This document shows, piece by piece, positions 26,273-35,775 of a stretch of DNA of 64,000 nucleotides. This stretch comes from Pseudoalteromonas peptidolytica (GTDB lineage: Bacteria; Pseudomonadota; Gammaproteobacteria; Enterobacterales; Alteromonadaceae): contig NZ_WEHZ01000002.1 of assembly GCF_012641745.1 (NCBI RefSeq), positions 124,001 to 188,000 of the forward strand, given 5' to 3'. The notes below the pieces were generated by a model. The model did no database searches, was not told the DNA's origin, and saw only the letters and a list, made by a program, of their open reading frames with translations. Position 1 is the stretch's first letter. The number at the start of each line of letters is the position of its first letter. Both the position numbers and the translations under genes were made by a program.

Positions 26273-27238
26273 TTATTTTACCTCTTTTCCTGCAGCTTGC
26301 TGATCTGCATGGTAGCTTGAGCGTACAAACGGACCACAAGCGGCATGACTAAAACCAATCTCATCAGCATAAGCTTTTAAACCGTCAAACTCTGCTGGCG
26401 GGACATAACGCTTTACTGGTAAGTGGTGTTTTGATGGCTGTAGATATTGGCCTACCGTCAACATGTCTACATTATGCTCGCGTAAGTCTCTTAATACCTC
26501 CTCTATCTCAGAGATTTCCTCGCCAAGTCCAACCATGAGTCCAGATTTTGTTCTCACTTCAGGGTGAGCTTCTTTGAAGCGGCGTAGCAATTCTAATGAC
26601 CACTTATAGTCGGCGCCAGGACGCGCTAATTTATATAGCCTTGGAGCAGTTTCAAGGTTGTGGTTGAAGACATCTGGCGGTGTTTCACTTAAAATTTCTA
26701 GTGCTCTGTCCATACGACCCCGAAAGTCTGGCACCAGAATTTCGATTGTAATACCTGGATTATGCTTACGGATCTCACGTATACAGTCGGCAAAGTGTTG
26801 CGCGCCGCCGTCACGAAGATCATCTCTGTCAACTGAAGTAATAACGACATAGCTTAATTTCATGTCTTTGATAGTCAGCGCGAGCTTTTCAGGTTCTTGT
26901 GCGTCTGGCTTTAATGGACGACCATGGGCAACATCACAGAAAGGGCAGCGACGAGTACAAATAGCACCTAAAATCATAAAGGTGGCTGTACCGTGGTTAA
27001 AGCATTCAGACAGGTTCGGGCAAGATGCTTCTTCACATACAGAATGTAACCCATGCTTACGCATTGCCTGCTTAATCCCGTCTATACGCTCACTTGATTT
27101 AGGCAAGCGGATCTTTAACCATTCAGGTTTTCTTAGCATCTCTTCGCGTTCTGTTGGCATGACTTTTACAGGGATCAATGCCATTTTTTCAGCATCGCGG
27201 AGCTTTACCCCTGGCTCCATTTTGACTGGTTTACTCAT
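26273..27238 (-). CDS. lipA: Lipoyl synthase
   Basis: The 321-residue radical-SAM enzyme inserts two sulfurs into octanoyl groups. The auxiliary cluster cysteines are in [12 protein letters not shown] and the radical-SAM cluster in CTRRCPFC; the C-terminal RSSYHAD segment is present. It overlaps lipB by four bases and lies last in the ybeD-lipB-lipA order. Confidence 0.97.
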   Translation of the reverse strand: MSKPVKMEPGVKLRDAEKMALIPVKVMPTEREEMLRKPEWLKIRLPKSSERIDGIKQAMRKHGLHSVCEEASCPNLSECFNHGTATFMILGAICTRRCPFCDVAHGRPLKPDAQEPEKLALTIKDMKLSYVVITSVDRDDLRDGGAQHFADCIREIRKHNPGITIEILVPDFRGRMDRALEILSETPPDVFNHNLETAPRLYKLARPGADYKWSLELLRRFKEAHPEVRTKSGLMVGLGEEISEIEEVLRDLREHNVDMLTVGQYLQPSKHHLPVKRYVPPAEFDGLKAYADEIGFSHAACGPFVRSSYHADQQAAGKEVK

Positions 27239-27888
27239 TCGTTTTCAAACCCTTCAGTGTATTCAACATGCTCGGCTTTAATACGCTCTAGCATGTGTTT
27301 TACCAGACCAGCCCCCGCATCAGCGACGGTTTGAGGTCCATTGATTTCGCTACTTTGCACCATATTCATACCAGCATAACCACATGGGTTAATTCGTAAA
27401 AATGGACTTAAATCCATATTTACGTTAAGGGCTAGACCATGAAATGAGCAGCCTCGGCGGACTCTAAGTCCTAATGATGCAATTTTGCTATCGTTGACAT
27501 ATACGCCTGGCGCATCGGCTTTAGCGTAAGCATCTATCCCGTACTCTTTAAGTGAGTCGATAATGCTCTGTTCTAACCAAGTAACAAGCTCTCGCACCCC
27601 AATTTTCAAGCGTCGTAAGTTCAGTAAAACATAGAGCATTTGTTGACCAGGGCCGTGGTATGTGACTTGGCCGCCTCGATCAACTTTAACAACGGGAATG
27701 TCTCCAGGTGCTAACAGGTGCTCCTCTTTACCAGCTTGACCTTGGGTAAACACAGGTTCATGTTCCACCAGCCAAAGTTCATCTGCCGTGCTATCGTCCC
27801 GCTGATCGGTAAAAGATTGCATTTTATGCCAGATAGGCTCGTACTCACGAAGGCCTAATTGACGCACGATTAACTTACGTGGTTCCAT
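27235..27888 (-). CDS. lipB: Octanoyl-[acyl-carrier-protein]:protein octanoyltransferase
   Basis: The 217-residue enzyme transfers octanoate from ACP to lipoyl domains. Key segments are [35 protein letters not shown] and the INPCGYAGM loop with its catalytic cysteine. The downstream lipA gene completes the lipoate pathway. Confidence 0.96.
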   Translation of the reverse strand: MEPRKLIVRQLGLREYEPIWHKMQSFTDQRDDSTADELWLVEHEPVFTQGQAGKEEHLLAPGDIPVVKVDRGGQVTYHGPGQQMLYVLLNLRRLKIGVRELVTWLEQSIIDSLKEYGIDAYAKADAPGVYVNDSKIASLGLRVRRGCSFHGLALNVNMDLSPFLRINPCGYAGMNMVQSSEINGPQTVADAGAGLVKHMLERIKAEHVEYTEGFENE

Positions 27889-27907
27889 TATAGGGGATCC
27901 TTACTGG

Positions 27908-28186
27908 TTACAGTATGTAACGGACGTCTTCTATGCCACCGATCTCGGTATAAATCTGTTCTATGTGTTCTTTGCTAGTGACGGTAGCAACAATAGAAAC
28001 CGCTTCATAATTACCCTTACTACTTGGCTTTACTTTAGGTGCATAATCACCTGGTGCAATTACTTGCAACTTAGCTAGGATTTGATCCGTCAAATTGACA
28101 TTGGCTAGACCCATAATTTTGAATGTAAATGGGCAAGGAAATTCTAAGTATTCATCAAACTTAGTGTTTTTTACTGGTTTTACCAT
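27908..28186 (-). CDS. ybeD: DUF493 protein YbeD
   Basis: The product of about 92 residues matches E. coli YbeD in [28 protein letters not shown] and the acidic/valine end (VRYIL). The fold is ACT-like with an unknown role, usually next to lipB. The ATG at 28186 is preferred: it aligns with the family and has GAGGATGCC upstream. A frame open to 28321 adds residues with no family support. Confidence 0.9.
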   Translation of the reverse strand: MVKPVKNTKFDEYLEFPCPFTFKIMGLANVNLTDQILAKLQVIAPGDYAPKVKPSSKGNYEAVSIVATVTSKEHIEQIYTEIGGIEDVRYIL

Positions 28187-28230
28187 GACGGCATCCTCAC
28201 AACAAACTACTTGCATGTGCTTTTGCCGAG

Positions 28231-28255
28231 TTATACCAATTCGCTTAAATTTAAG
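28231..28255. repeat. Solo end of the MITE-like repeat
   Basis: TTATACCAATTCGCTTAAAT and the following TTAAG resemble the terminal inverted repeat of the element (TTATACCAATTTTCTTAATT), with no element body beside it. It lies upstream of ybeD. Confidence 0.45.
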
Positions 28256-28338
28256 ACTCATCGATATTCCTCGGTTATCTAAAAACACCGAAACCCTACG
28301 GGCACTACGATATTGCCGCATTCTATCATTTTTAGCAC

Positions 28339-28366
28339 AAAAAAAAACGCCTCATCCCTGGGCGTT
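28339..28366 (-). terminator. Terminator upstream of ybeD
   Basis: On the minus strand AACGCC and GGCGTT pair around an 8- to 9-base loop and run into nine T residues. It terminates transcripts from the 200-residue membrane gene. It may be the original terminator of dacA before the insertion described at 28385-29362. Confidence 0.8.
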
Positions 28367-28384
28367 CACTTACATAAAATGGGG

Positions 28385-28401
28385 TTATTGTGAGATCTGT
28401 A
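28385..28401. repeat. 17-bp direct repeat, distal copy of the dacA 3' end
   Basis: TTATTGTGAGATCTGTA is identical to bases 29346-29362, which encode the last residues and stop codon of DacA on the minus strand. Neighbouring bases on both sides differ, so the match is exactly 17 bp. Confidence 0.85.
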
Positions 28402-28408
28402 AACTACT

Positions 28409-29011
28409 TTAATCAGCAGTAAAAATATTTTCACTAATGATATGGTTTAAGTACTGTATGTAGCAGCTGAAAATAATCATATAACTAGCAGCCCACGTTC
28501 CTACAGACATGGTTAGAAATGGTATGGAGCACATAACAGCAATGATTAGCAGGTTAACGGAAAAAATAAACCTCGACTTGGTTTTTAATCTCTCTTTTAT
28601 CGCGTCAATAACCGACATTTTTCTTATTTTATACACAACTTTAATAACATGAGCAGCCAATAACAGACTGAATGCAACATTAAAAAGCGTAAGTAGTGGG
28701 TATTTAAGGTGTAGTCCGGCAATACCTATACAAGCAAAAGTTAGCATAAGCAGTAACTGTATCCAGCGTTGTTTACAATAAGCTATAAGCGTAACTTTTG
28801 CACAGGCTCCCTGTTCTTTTGCCACTACAGATAATAAATCCCAAGCAGGTACAATTAACGCCATATAAAAACCAAGATATAGAAGTAGACTTGACTGGTA
28901 TAAAATTGCAGAGAAAAGCAGTAATACAGCAACAAGCAGCTTGATCCTTGGTAAGTTTGGTTTTAGGTATATACGATCTATGTAGTTCATTGAAAAAGCT
29001 CCTGTACTCAT
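28409..29011 (-). CDS. Membrane protein of unknown function inserted between dacA and ybeD
   Basis: The product of up to 200 residues has about six hydrophobic segments (for example RIKLLVAVLLLFSAILYQSS near residue 22). I do not recognise the family. An in-frame ATG at 28990 (MNYIDRIYLKPN) may be the true start, giving 193 residues. The dacA-ybeD-lipB-lipA order is normally uninterrupted, and 17-bp direct repeats flank this gene, so it looks like a later insertion. It is more AT-rich than its neighbours by eye. It ends just before a strong terminator. Confidence 0.75.
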   Translation of the reverse strand: MSTGAFSMNYIDRIYLKPNLPRIKLLVAVLLLFSAILYQSSLLLYLGFYMALIVPAWDLLSVVAKEQGACAKVTLIAYCKQRWIQLLLMLTFACIGIAGLHLKYPLLTLFNVAFSLLLAAHVIKVVYKIRKMSVIDAIKERLKTKSRFIFSVNLLIIAVMCSIPFLTMSVGTWAASYMIIFSCYIQYLNHIISENIFTAD

Positions 29012-29056
29012 CGTACCATTTGGTTTTAATACTCATTCAACTTGTGGGGAAAACCA

Positions 29057-29143
29057 GACGCTAACTATGTTAAATTTTTCTTGTTATCGAGTTGATCCTC
29101 TCGCTTCAAAGTAATTACTTAATTAAGCAAATTGGCTTTATCT
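29057..29143 (+). repeat. MITE-like repeat, copy G (decayed, internal deletion)
   Basis: Blocks matching the element occur in order: GACGCTAAC, GTTAAATTTTTCTT, GTTATCGA, CTCGCTTCAAAG and ACTTAATTAAGCAAATTGG. The middle is deleted relative to copy A and the right end is altered. It lies 3' of dacA. Confidence 0.55.
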
Positions 29144-29300
29144 TAGGCTAACATCTCTCAACTTCTTCCACTCATATTAACGTTAACATGTTTCTTTATT
29201 GTAAATGAAAGTTTTTTAAATTTTTGGTATTTTTAAAGGCGTGAGTTTCAGGCTGAAGGATATAAATGATTGAGAAGCTAAAGAATAAACGATGTGAAAA

Positions 29301-29334
29301 GATAAGCCAACCAGTCTATTTTGGTTAGCTTATC
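29301..29334 (-). terminator. Terminator of dacA
   Basis: GATAAGCCAACC at 29301-29312 pairs with GGTTAGCTTATC at 29323-29334, with one G-U position. On the minus strand four T residues follow the stem. Confidence 0.7.
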
Positions 29335-29345
29335 AGATAAGATAA

Positions 29346-29362
29346 TTATTGTGAGATCTGTA
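29346..29362. repeat. 17-bp direct repeat, copy within the dacA 3' end
   Basis: This is the in-gene copy of the 17-bp sequence also found at 28385-28401. It includes the dacA stop codon. Confidence 0.85.
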
Positions 29363-30509
29363 GACGTAGGTAGTCGTAAATCTTACTAAAGAAGCCACCT
29401 TCTTGAATTTCTTCTAACGTAACAAGTGGATATTGTGCAATGTCTTCGCCATCAAGCTGCAAAAATAATGTGCCCACTTTTGTTCCCTTAGCTAACGGAG
29501 CTTCAAGTGTTTTGTCTAGCTCAAAGTTCGCTTTTAGGTTTTTACTTTGTCCACGAGGGATGGTAATTGGCGTATCTTCCATAATGCCCAGAGAAACCGT
29601 TTCTTTATTACCCATCCATACGCGCTGATCGGCAAACGCATCACCAGCTTGATACGGAGTAATCGTTTCAAAGAAGCGGAAACCATAGTTAAGTAGTTTT
29701 TTACTTTCTACTTTTCGCGCCCGTTCACTTTCGGTACCCATAACCACTGCAACTAAGCGCATATCGTCTTTCATAGCAGAAGTAACAAGGCTAAAGCCCG
29801 CTTCCGAGGTGTGGCCTGTTTTAATGCCGTCTACCTCAAGACTTGCATCCCAAAGAAGAGAGTTACGGTTATATTGTTTGATACCGTTATAGGTAAATGA
29901 TTTTATCTTGTATAGGGCGTATTCATCCGGCACATCGCTGATAAGTGCAGCTCCAAGGGTTGCCATATCTCTTGGTGTGGTAAAATGCTCATCGGTGTCA
30001 AGGCCATGGCTATTAACAAAGTGAGTATTATCCATTCCCAGCTTTTTGGCATGAGCATTCATCAAGTCAGCAAATGCAGACTCACTGCCAGCAATATGTT
30101 CAGCCATAGCAACACAGGCATCATTACCCGATTGAATGATTATACCGTGGTTAAGGTCATCGACGCTCACCTGTTTGCCGACTTCAATAAACATCACCGA
30201 AGAGCCAGGAAAGTTCTTAGCCCAGGCTTTTTCGCTAATGGTAACCATGTCAGTCGGGGAAATATTTCCAGCCTCAATTTCAGTACCAATGACGTAGCTA
30301 GTCATCATTTTCGTCAGGCTTGCTGGAGCAAGCTTTGTATCAGCGTTTCCTTCAGCTATCACTTTACCTGTAGTAAAGTCCATTAGAAAATAGCCTTTTG
30401 CACTGACTTGAGGCGGTGAAGGAATAATTTGTGCACTGGCACTCATGATAGAGAAAGTGCACACTAGTCCAAGGACTTTTTTAACGATTTTTGGTTTGAT
30501 AGAAGTCAT
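29346..30509 (-). CDS. dacA: D-alanyl-D-alanine carboxypeptidase (PBP5/6 type)
   Basis: The 387-residue periplasmic enzyme trims the terminal D-Ala from peptidoglycan pentapeptides. It has a signal peptide (about 1-26), the SxxK motif at Ser64-Lys67 (APASLTKMM), the SGN motif (IQSGNDACVA) and KTG (GIKTGHTSEAG). The C-terminal beta domain and an amphipathic end (YDYLRLQISQ) anchor it to the membrane. The ATG at 30509 gives a clean signal peptide; an alternative ATG at 30536 adds nine residues. It is in the rodA-rlpA-dacA order. Confidence 0.95.
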   Translation of the reverse strand: MTSIKPKIVKKVLGLVCTFSIMSASAQIIPSPPQVSAKGYFLMDFTTGKVIAEGNADTKLAPASLTKMMTSYVIGTEIEAGNISPTDMVTISEKAWAKNFPGSSVMFIEVGKQVSVDDLNHGIIIQSGNDACVAMAEHIAGSESAFADLMNAHAKKLGMDNTHFVNSHGLDTDEHFTTPRDMATLGAALISDVPDEYALYKIKSFTYNGIKQYNRNSLLWDASLEVDGIKTGHTSEAGFSLVTSAMKDDMRLVAVVMGTESERARKVESKKLLNYGFRFFETITPYQAGDAFADQRVWMGNKETVSLGIMEDTPITIPRGQSKNLKANFELDKTLEAPLAKGTKVGTLFLQLDGEDIAQYPLVTLEEIQEGGFFSKIYDYLRLQISQ

Positions 30510-30550
30510 TATGCTCGCTTTTTTGGTTATCGGCATTCATTACGGTTATT

Positions 30551-31324
30551 CTAAAGTTCCTGCTCACTGTAAAGCAAGAAAGCACGACTAAATTGACCCT
30601 GTTGTAAGGTTTTTAGCAAAGATTGTGCTTGATTGTCATCGGTAATAGGACCGACTCTCAGTTTGTACAAGTCATCTTCAAAGGTGATCGCAGTACCTAG
30701 TCCTAATTCTTGTTGTAGCTGGTTTGCGAGAACCTGTATGTTCTCGAGGTTGCTACCTGCTGCGACTTGTACATAGGTTAGCCTTGGAGACTCGCGCGTC
30801 AGAGTAATCGCTTCGACCTTAACACGGGCTGTACCTTTGAGATGATAGCCTAGCTTATAGGCGGCTGCATAAGATAGGTCAATTAGCCTATCTTCATGAA
30901 ATGGTCCTCGATCGTTGATTCTAACGATTGCTGTGCGGCCATTCTCAAGATTGGTGACTCGAGCGAAACTAGGTAGTGGCAAAGTTTTGTGTGCAGCCGT
31001 CATATCAAACATGTTAAATATTTCGCCATTTGAGGTATGGTAACCGTGGAACTTTCTGCCATACCATGAGGCTATCCCTTCTTTTTGGTAACCGCGTTCG
31101 TCAGAAATAGGCGTATAGCGTTTACCAAGTACGGTATAGGGGCGGTTAGCACTGACACTTTTTTTCTCATTAGTGACGATGGCGTCTTGCATTTCGAGTG
31201 CGGTTGGTTCTCGCAATGGCGCTTTGTCATGGCGAATATGATAACGGCTACCACAAGCCGTTAATAAACTAGCCAAGACTAGGGTCATGATGGTTCTATA
31301 AATAAAGCGAAAACGTGCAGTCAT
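30551..31324 (-). CDS. rlpA: Septal ring lytic transglycosylase RlpA (lipoprotein)
   Basis: The 257-residue protein begins with a lipoprotein signal (lipobox LTAC near residue 24). The double-psi beta-barrel domain has GIASWYGRKFHGYHTSNGE and RINDRGPFHEDRLIDLS. A C-terminal SPOR domain (about 180-257, YVQVAAGSNLENIQ) binds denuded glycan at the septum. Its start overlaps the rodA stop by one base. Confidence 0.95.
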   Translation of the reverse strand: MTARFRFIYRTIMTLVLASLLTACGSRYHIRHDKAPLREPTALEMQDAIVTNEKKSVSANRPYTVLGKRYTPISDERGYQKEGIASWYGRKFHGYHTSNGEIFNMFDMTAAHKTLPLPSFARVTNLENGRTAIVRINDRGPFHEDRLIDLSYAAAYKLGYHLKGTARVKVEAITLTRESPRLTYVQVAAGSNLENIQVLANQLQQELGLGTAITFEDDLYKLRVGPITDDNQAQSLLKTLQQGQFSRAFLLYSEQEL

Positions 31325-32430
31325 TATTTTAACAGCATCCTCTTATCTGTTGCGATTGCCATAATAATGCCAAATCCAGCCATCAGCGTCACCATAGACG
31401 TACCACCATAACTAATAAGCGGAAGTGGGACGCCGACGACGGGGAGTAAACCAGACACCATGCCAATATTAACAAAAACGTAGACAAAGAAAGTTAATGT
31501 CAGTGCGCCTGCTAGCAACTTACTAAAAGCGTCTTGCGCTTGCACTGCAATATATAAACCTCGGCCAATAATAAACAAGTACAAGCTGAGTAACATGGTT
31601 ACACCAAGTAAGCCAAACTCCTCACTGAGAACAGAAAAAATAAAATCAGTATGGCGCTCTGGTAAAAACTCTAACTGCGACTGAGTACCATGCAACCAAC
31701 CTTTACCTTCAACTCCACCGGAGCCAATGGCGATTTTAGATTGAATAATATGATAACCCGATCCTAGTGGATCGCTCTCTGGATTAAGAAATGTCAGCAC
31801 TCGCTGCTTTTGATAGGCATGCATCCCGTAGTGCCAAAACGCATATACGCCTGGTACTGCCAACAGTATCCCCGAACCGATTAGACGCCAGCTAAGGCCA
31901 GCTAAAAAAAGTACGAAAATCCCTGAGCTGGCGATGAGGATAGAGGTGCCGAGATCTGGTTGCTCTTTAATTAAAATAGTTGGTACTAACACTATGGCAA
32001 AGCCGGTGATGAGATTTAGTATACTAGGAGGCAGATGAGAGCGACCAATAAACCAAGCGACAGTCATCGGTACAGCTAATTTCATAATTTCTGAGGGCTG
32101 AAAGCGGGTAACACCTAAATCTAACCAGCGCTGCGCTCCTTTGCTGCTGACGCCGACAAAAAGTACGGCTATCAGCATCCCGAGGCCCACCAAGTAGATT
32201 GGAATAGCCACGCGTTTTAGCGTACTGGGTGAAAACTGAGCCACGAATACCATAGCAATAACTGCACCAAACATTCGGGTTGCGTGACGCATCATCATCC
32301 CCATATCTTGTCCACTTGCGCTATAGACAATGGCGAGGCTGGCAATCATCATCGTCATTAATGCAGCAAATAATGGTAAGTCTATATGGACTTTTTCGAG
32401 TAGCGAACGCGGTTTGTTTAGGGGGCTCAT
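31324..32430 (-). CDS. rodA: Rod shape-determining glycosyltransferase RodA
   Basis: This SEDS-family peptidoglycan polymerase has 368 residues and about ten membrane helices. Signatures include GAQRWLDLGVTRFQPSEIMK, KEQPDLGTSILI, FLPERHTDFIFSVL and the C-terminal PLPLISYGGTSM. It overlaps mrdA by four bases, consistent with the PBP2-RodA complex of the elongasome. Confidence 0.96.
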   Translation of the reverse strand: MSPLNKPRSLLEKVHIDLPLFAALMTMMIASLAIVYSASGQDMGMMMRHATRMFGAVIAMVFVAQFSPSTLKRVAIPIYLVGLGMLIAVLFVGVSSKGAQRWLDLGVTRFQPSEIMKLAVPMTVAWFIGRSHLPPSILNLITGFAIVLVPTILIKEQPDLGTSILIASSGIFVLFLAGLSWRLIGSGILLAVPGVYAFWHYGMHAYQKQRVLTFLNPESDPLGSGYHIIQSKIAIGSGGVEGKGWLHGTQSQLEFLPERHTDFIFSVLSEEFGLLGVTMLLSLYLFIIGRGLYIAVQAQDAFSKLLAGALTLTFFVYVFVNIGMVSGLLPVVGVPLPLISYGGTSMVTLMAGFGIIMAIATDKRMLLK

Positions 32431-34295
32431 GGTTGTACCTCCTGTTCGAGAGGATAGGCAGAAAAGTAATAGTCCATTACTTGGCGTGCCATCGGAGCTG
32501 CGATGGCGGTACCACCACCTTGGTTTTCAACAACTACAGTGATCACAAGTTGCGGATCGTCAAAAGGAGCAAAGCCAACATAGATACCGTTATCTCGATG
32601 TTTTTCTTTTAGTTTCTTGGCATCATATTTTTCACCTTGAGCGATACTGATGACCTGAGCTGTACCAGTTTTGCCTGCATGGTCGTACGTCGCGCCTTCA
32701 AAGGCGCTTTTTGCAGTACCGATTTTTACTGTATTGTGCATGGCTTTTAGCGCAATATCCCAATGGTAGGGATTTTGCAGCTCTACAGGCGCTTTTTCTT
32801 CGGTAAACAGTTGTTCGACTTCGCTATCTTGTTTAGAAATCTGCACCAGATGTGGCTGTTTATGCTTGCCTTTGTTCACAAGAATGCTCAGTGAGTTTGC
32901 TATTTGCATTGGGGTCGCTGTCCAATAACCTTGGCCAATGCCAACAGAGATAGTATCTCCTGGATACCAAGCCTCCTTAAAACGTGCCCGTTTCCATTCA
33001 ACAGAGGGTAAAATTGCGGAGGTTTCTTCGTGAATGTCGATCCCAGATAACTCACCAAAACCAAATTGAGTCATAAAGTCGCTGATCTTGGTTATTCCAA
33101 GCTTATAGGCTGTTTCATAAAAATAGGTATCACATGATTGTTCAATGGCTTTGTAAACATCTACATGTTCGTGTCCCCATGGGCGCCAGTCTCGCCACTT
33201 GTGTTTAACATTAGGAATTTGAAAAAAGCCTGGATCCCAAATTTTGGTCGTCTCGGTGACAATGCCTTCTTCTAGTGCGAGTATAGCTAAGTGTGGTTTA
33301 ACTGTTGAAGCGGGGGCGTATCGACCTTGAGTTGCACGATTAATAAGTGGTCTATTAGGGTTGAGCAACGCGCGGTAATCTTTTGAGCTGATCCCGTGCA
33401 CAAACAGATTAGGATCGTAACTAGGGTTTGAGTATAGCGCCAAAATGCCCCCATCTCTTGGATCCATTACCACAATTGCACCACGGGTATCTTTTAGGAC
33501 GTGCTGAACAATTTGTTGCAGGCCAATGTCTAAGGTAAGTACTAAATCTTTGCCTGGCTGCGGTGCTTCCATACTCAGGGTGCGAATGATGCGACCACGA
33601 TTATTTACTTCAACACGACGAGAGCCTACGGTACCGTGAAGCGTCTCTTCGTAAAACTTTTCAATTCCGAGCTTACCGATGTCATGGGTTGCACGGTAGT
33701 TGGTGGCTTTACCATCAAGCTCTAATTGTTGTAACTCTTGCTTGTTGAGTTTAGCAACATAACCTAACGCATGGGTTAGTGTGTCGCCATAAGGGTAATA
33801 ACGAGAGAGTCGAGCCTCAACACTAAACCCTGGCAGGCGATGCTGGTTTACGGAGAGGATAGCAACTTCTTCTTCATTTAGCCTGCCTTTTAATACTTGA
33901 CTTTTGAATCGGCGGTTATGACGGCTCTCTTTTTTGAAGTCTTCAATCTGTTGATCAGAGATATCAATCAGCTGGCGCACCGTGGCAAGTGCTACCTCTA
34001 AATCGTCAACATCTTCAGGGATCACTTCAAGGTTGTACACGGGGCGATTTTCAGCAAGTAGCACGCCATTTCGATCGTAGATCAAGCCCCTATTAGGAGC
34101 CACTGGGATCACTTTGATACGATTATCATTGGAGCGAGTGCGGTAAGTTTCGTGTTCAACAATTTGTAGCTTATACACGTTGTGAAACAAGATACCGATG
34201 ATAACAACAACAAAAACAAAGCCGACAAAGGCTCTTCTTGCAAAGAGATTCGCCTCGGCAGAATGATCCCTAATCGTCGGCCGTTTTTTTATCAT
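32427..34295 (-). CDS. mrdA: Penicillin-binding protein 2
   Basis: The 622-residue class B PBP crosslinks lateral-wall peptidoglycan with RodA. A membrane anchor lies at about residues 22-42. The pedestal domain is followed by the transpeptidase motifs SxxK (YAPASTVKPHLA), SCD (EQSCDTYFYE) and KTG (AGKTGTAQVI). It starts three bases after the rlmH stop. Confidence 0.96.
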   Translation of the reverse strand: MIKKRPTIRDHSAEANLFARRAFVGFVFVVVIIGILFHNVYKLQIVEHETYRTRSNDNRIKVIPVAPNRGLIYDRNGVLLAENRPVYNLEVIPEDVDDLEVALATVRQLIDISDQQIEDFKKESRHNRRFKSQVLKGRLNEEEVAILSVNQHRLPGFSVEARLSRYYPYGDTLTHALGYVAKLNKQELQQLELDGKATNYRATHDIGKLGIEKFYEETLHGTVGSRRVEVNNRGRIIRTLSMEAPQPGKDLVLTLDIGLQQIVQHVLKDTRGAIVVMDPRDGGILALYSNPSYDPNLFVHGISSKDYRALLNPNRPLINRATQGRYAPASTVKPHLAILALEEGIVTETTKIWDPGFFQIPNVKHKWRDWRPWGHEHVDVYKAIEQSCDTYFYETAYKLGITKISDFMTQFGFGELSGIDIHEETSAILPSVEWKRARFKEAWYPGDTISVGIGQGYWTATPMQIANSLSILVNKGKHKQPHLVQISKQDSEVEQLFTEEKAPVELQNPYHWDIALKAMHNTVKIGTAKSAFEGATYDHAGKTGTAQVISIAQGEKYDAKKLKEKHRDNGIYVGFAPFDDPQLVITVVVENQGGGTAIAAPMARQVMDYYFSAYPLEQEVQP

Positions 34296-34297
34296 TA

Positions 34298-34768
34298 TTA
34301 TTCTCTGTGATAAGGATGGTTGTTATTTAAACTCCAGCCGCGATACAGGCTCTCGGCAACCACTATTCGTACTAAAGGGTGGGGGAGCGTTAAGTTTGAT
34401 AAAGACCACTTTTGCTCAGCAGCAGCAATACATTCAGGAGCAAGACCTTCAGGTCCACCAATAAGGAGGCTGACATCGCGGCCATCTAGTTGCCACTTTT
34501 CCATATTGCTCGCAAGTTGGTGTGTATCCCATGGTTTACCTGTCACTTCGAGTGTCACAATGCGGTTACCTTTGGGGATTGCGGCTAGGGTTCTTTCCCC
34601 TTCTTGTTGCAAAATACGCTTTATATCTGCATTTTTCCCGCGTTTGCCTGCACTTATTTCGACAAGCTCTAAAGGCATATCTTTAGGAAAGCGCCTTTGA
34701 TACTCAGTGAAGCCGGTCTCAACCCATTTTGGCATTTTGGTACCTACTGCGATGAGTTGGATTTTCAC
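34298..34768 (-). CDS. rlmH: 23S rRNA (pseudouridine-1915-N3) methyltransferase
   Basis: The 156-residue SPOUT methyltransferase begins [16 protein letters not shown] and has the SAM-binding knot [12 protein letters not shown] and the C-terminal [27 protein letters not shown] end (here [13 protein letters not shown]). It modifies pseudouridine 1915 of helix 69. It lies one base from rsfS, as in E. coli. Confidence 0.96.
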   Translation of the reverse strand: MKIQLIAVGTKMPKWVETGFTEYQRRFPKDMPLELVEISAGKRGKNADIKRILQQEGERTLAAIPKGNRIVTLEVTGKPWDTHQLASNMEKWQLDGRDVSLLIGGPEGLAPECIAAAEQKWSLSNLTLPHPLVRIVVAESLYRGWSLNNNHPYHRE

Positions 34769-34769
34769 G

Positions 34770-35087
34770 TTAACCCCACAGCTTTTCTAAATCATAGAAA
34801 CCGCGAGTTTCATCTTGCATCACGTGGACTACAACATCGCCTAAATCAACCAGCACCCACTCACCAACGTTTTGTCCTTCATGGCCTAGTGGCGACTCAC
34901 CTGCGTGACGGGCTTCTTTTGCAACGTGATCAGCAATTGATTGAACGTGACGCTTTGAAGTGCCTGTGCAGATAACGAGGTAATCGGTAATTGAGGAAGT
35001 GTCGCGAACATCAAGTTTAACAATGTCACGGGCTTTCATATCGTCTACTTTATCCAGCGCGAAGTCTACTAACTGTTGTGAATCCAA
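34770..35087 (-). CDS. rsfS: Ribosomal silencing factor RsfS
   Basis: RsfS binds ribosomal protein L14 and blocks subunit joining in slow growth. The conserved body runs [35 protein letters not shown] and [20 protein letters not shown]. The TTG at 35087 is preferred: it gives 105 residues, the family length, and follows AGAGATAGAAA. An in-frame ATG at 35159 would add 24 residues and overlap the end of nadD. Confidence 0.88.
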   Translation of the reverse strand: MDSQQLVDFALDKVDDMKARDIVKLDVRDTSSITDYLVICTGTSKRHVQSIADHVAKEARHAGESPLGHEGQNVGEWVLVDLGDVVVHVMQDETRGFYDLEKLWG

Positions 35088-35139
35088 ATTTCTATCTCTG
35101 TTATTTAAATAATCTGTGATTTTAACACGCTTTATAGGC

Positions 35140-35775
35140 TTAATCAGCATACAAGCCATGGCTATTTATGTAGTCTATGACCGAGTTTGGTAGCCATTGT
35201 TCCAAATATGCGACGTTTTGTTGTGAAATTGCCGCTCTTACCGTGCTTGAGGCAATGTCTTTTTGCTCTCCAGAGAGGAAGTAGCAATGGCCAGCAAGAG
35301 TTTTGTGTAACTTACTTGTGTCCGTGGTAGTTGCCTTGGTTAAATAGGCTGCAACCTCGGCACTTGGCGCACATGTTTCACCGGGACGCTGATAAACGAC
35401 CAGATGGCACAGTGTAGTAATTTCACGCCACTCAAACCAAGTATGTAAGTTGTTGAACGAATCCATCCCCATTAAAAAGGTAATCGCCGCCTTTGGGTGC
35501 TCTGCGCGAAGCTCACGCAATGTTAATAACGTATATGAAGGCCCTTGGCGTAACAGCTCACGTGTATCGATAGTCATTTTCTCATGACCAGAAATAACTT
35601 TAGCAAGCATAGACAGGCGGTGTTCATCACTGATTTTAGGACGCTGTTTGTGTACGGGAATAGCACAAGGGAGCAGTTTTAATTGGTGAAGGCCCAGCGC
35701 ATCAATACAACGAGCAGCCATATTTAGGTGGCCTAAATGAGGCGGATCAAAGGTGCCACCAAAGAGTGCTATCAT
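35140..35775 (-). CDS. nadD: Nicotinate-nucleotide adenylyltransferase
   Basis: The 211-residue enzyme joins ATP and nicotinate mononucleotide to give deamido-NAD. The start [20 protein letters not shown] carries the HxGH nucleotidyltransferase motif, and SSTVRAAI near the C-terminus is the second ATP site. It overlaps holA by four bases. Confidence 0.96.
   Translation of the reverse strand: MIALFGGTFDPPHLGHLNMAARCIDALGLHQLKLLPCAIPVHKQRPKISDEHRLSMLAKVISGHEKMTIDTRELLRQGPSYTLLTLRELRAEHPKAAITFLMGMDSFNNLHTWFEWREITTLCHLVVYQRPGETCAPSAEVAAYLTKATTTDTSKLHKTLAGHCYFLSGEQKDIASSTVRAAISQQNVAYLEQWLPNSVIDYINSHGLYAD

Larger units (their letters stand above)
29012..29345. other. AT-rich gap between the inserted membrane gene and dacA
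   Basis: This gap holds a decayed copy of the MITE-like repeat (29057-29143) and the dacA terminator hairpin (29301-29334). I see no gene in 29144-29300. Confidence 0.55.
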
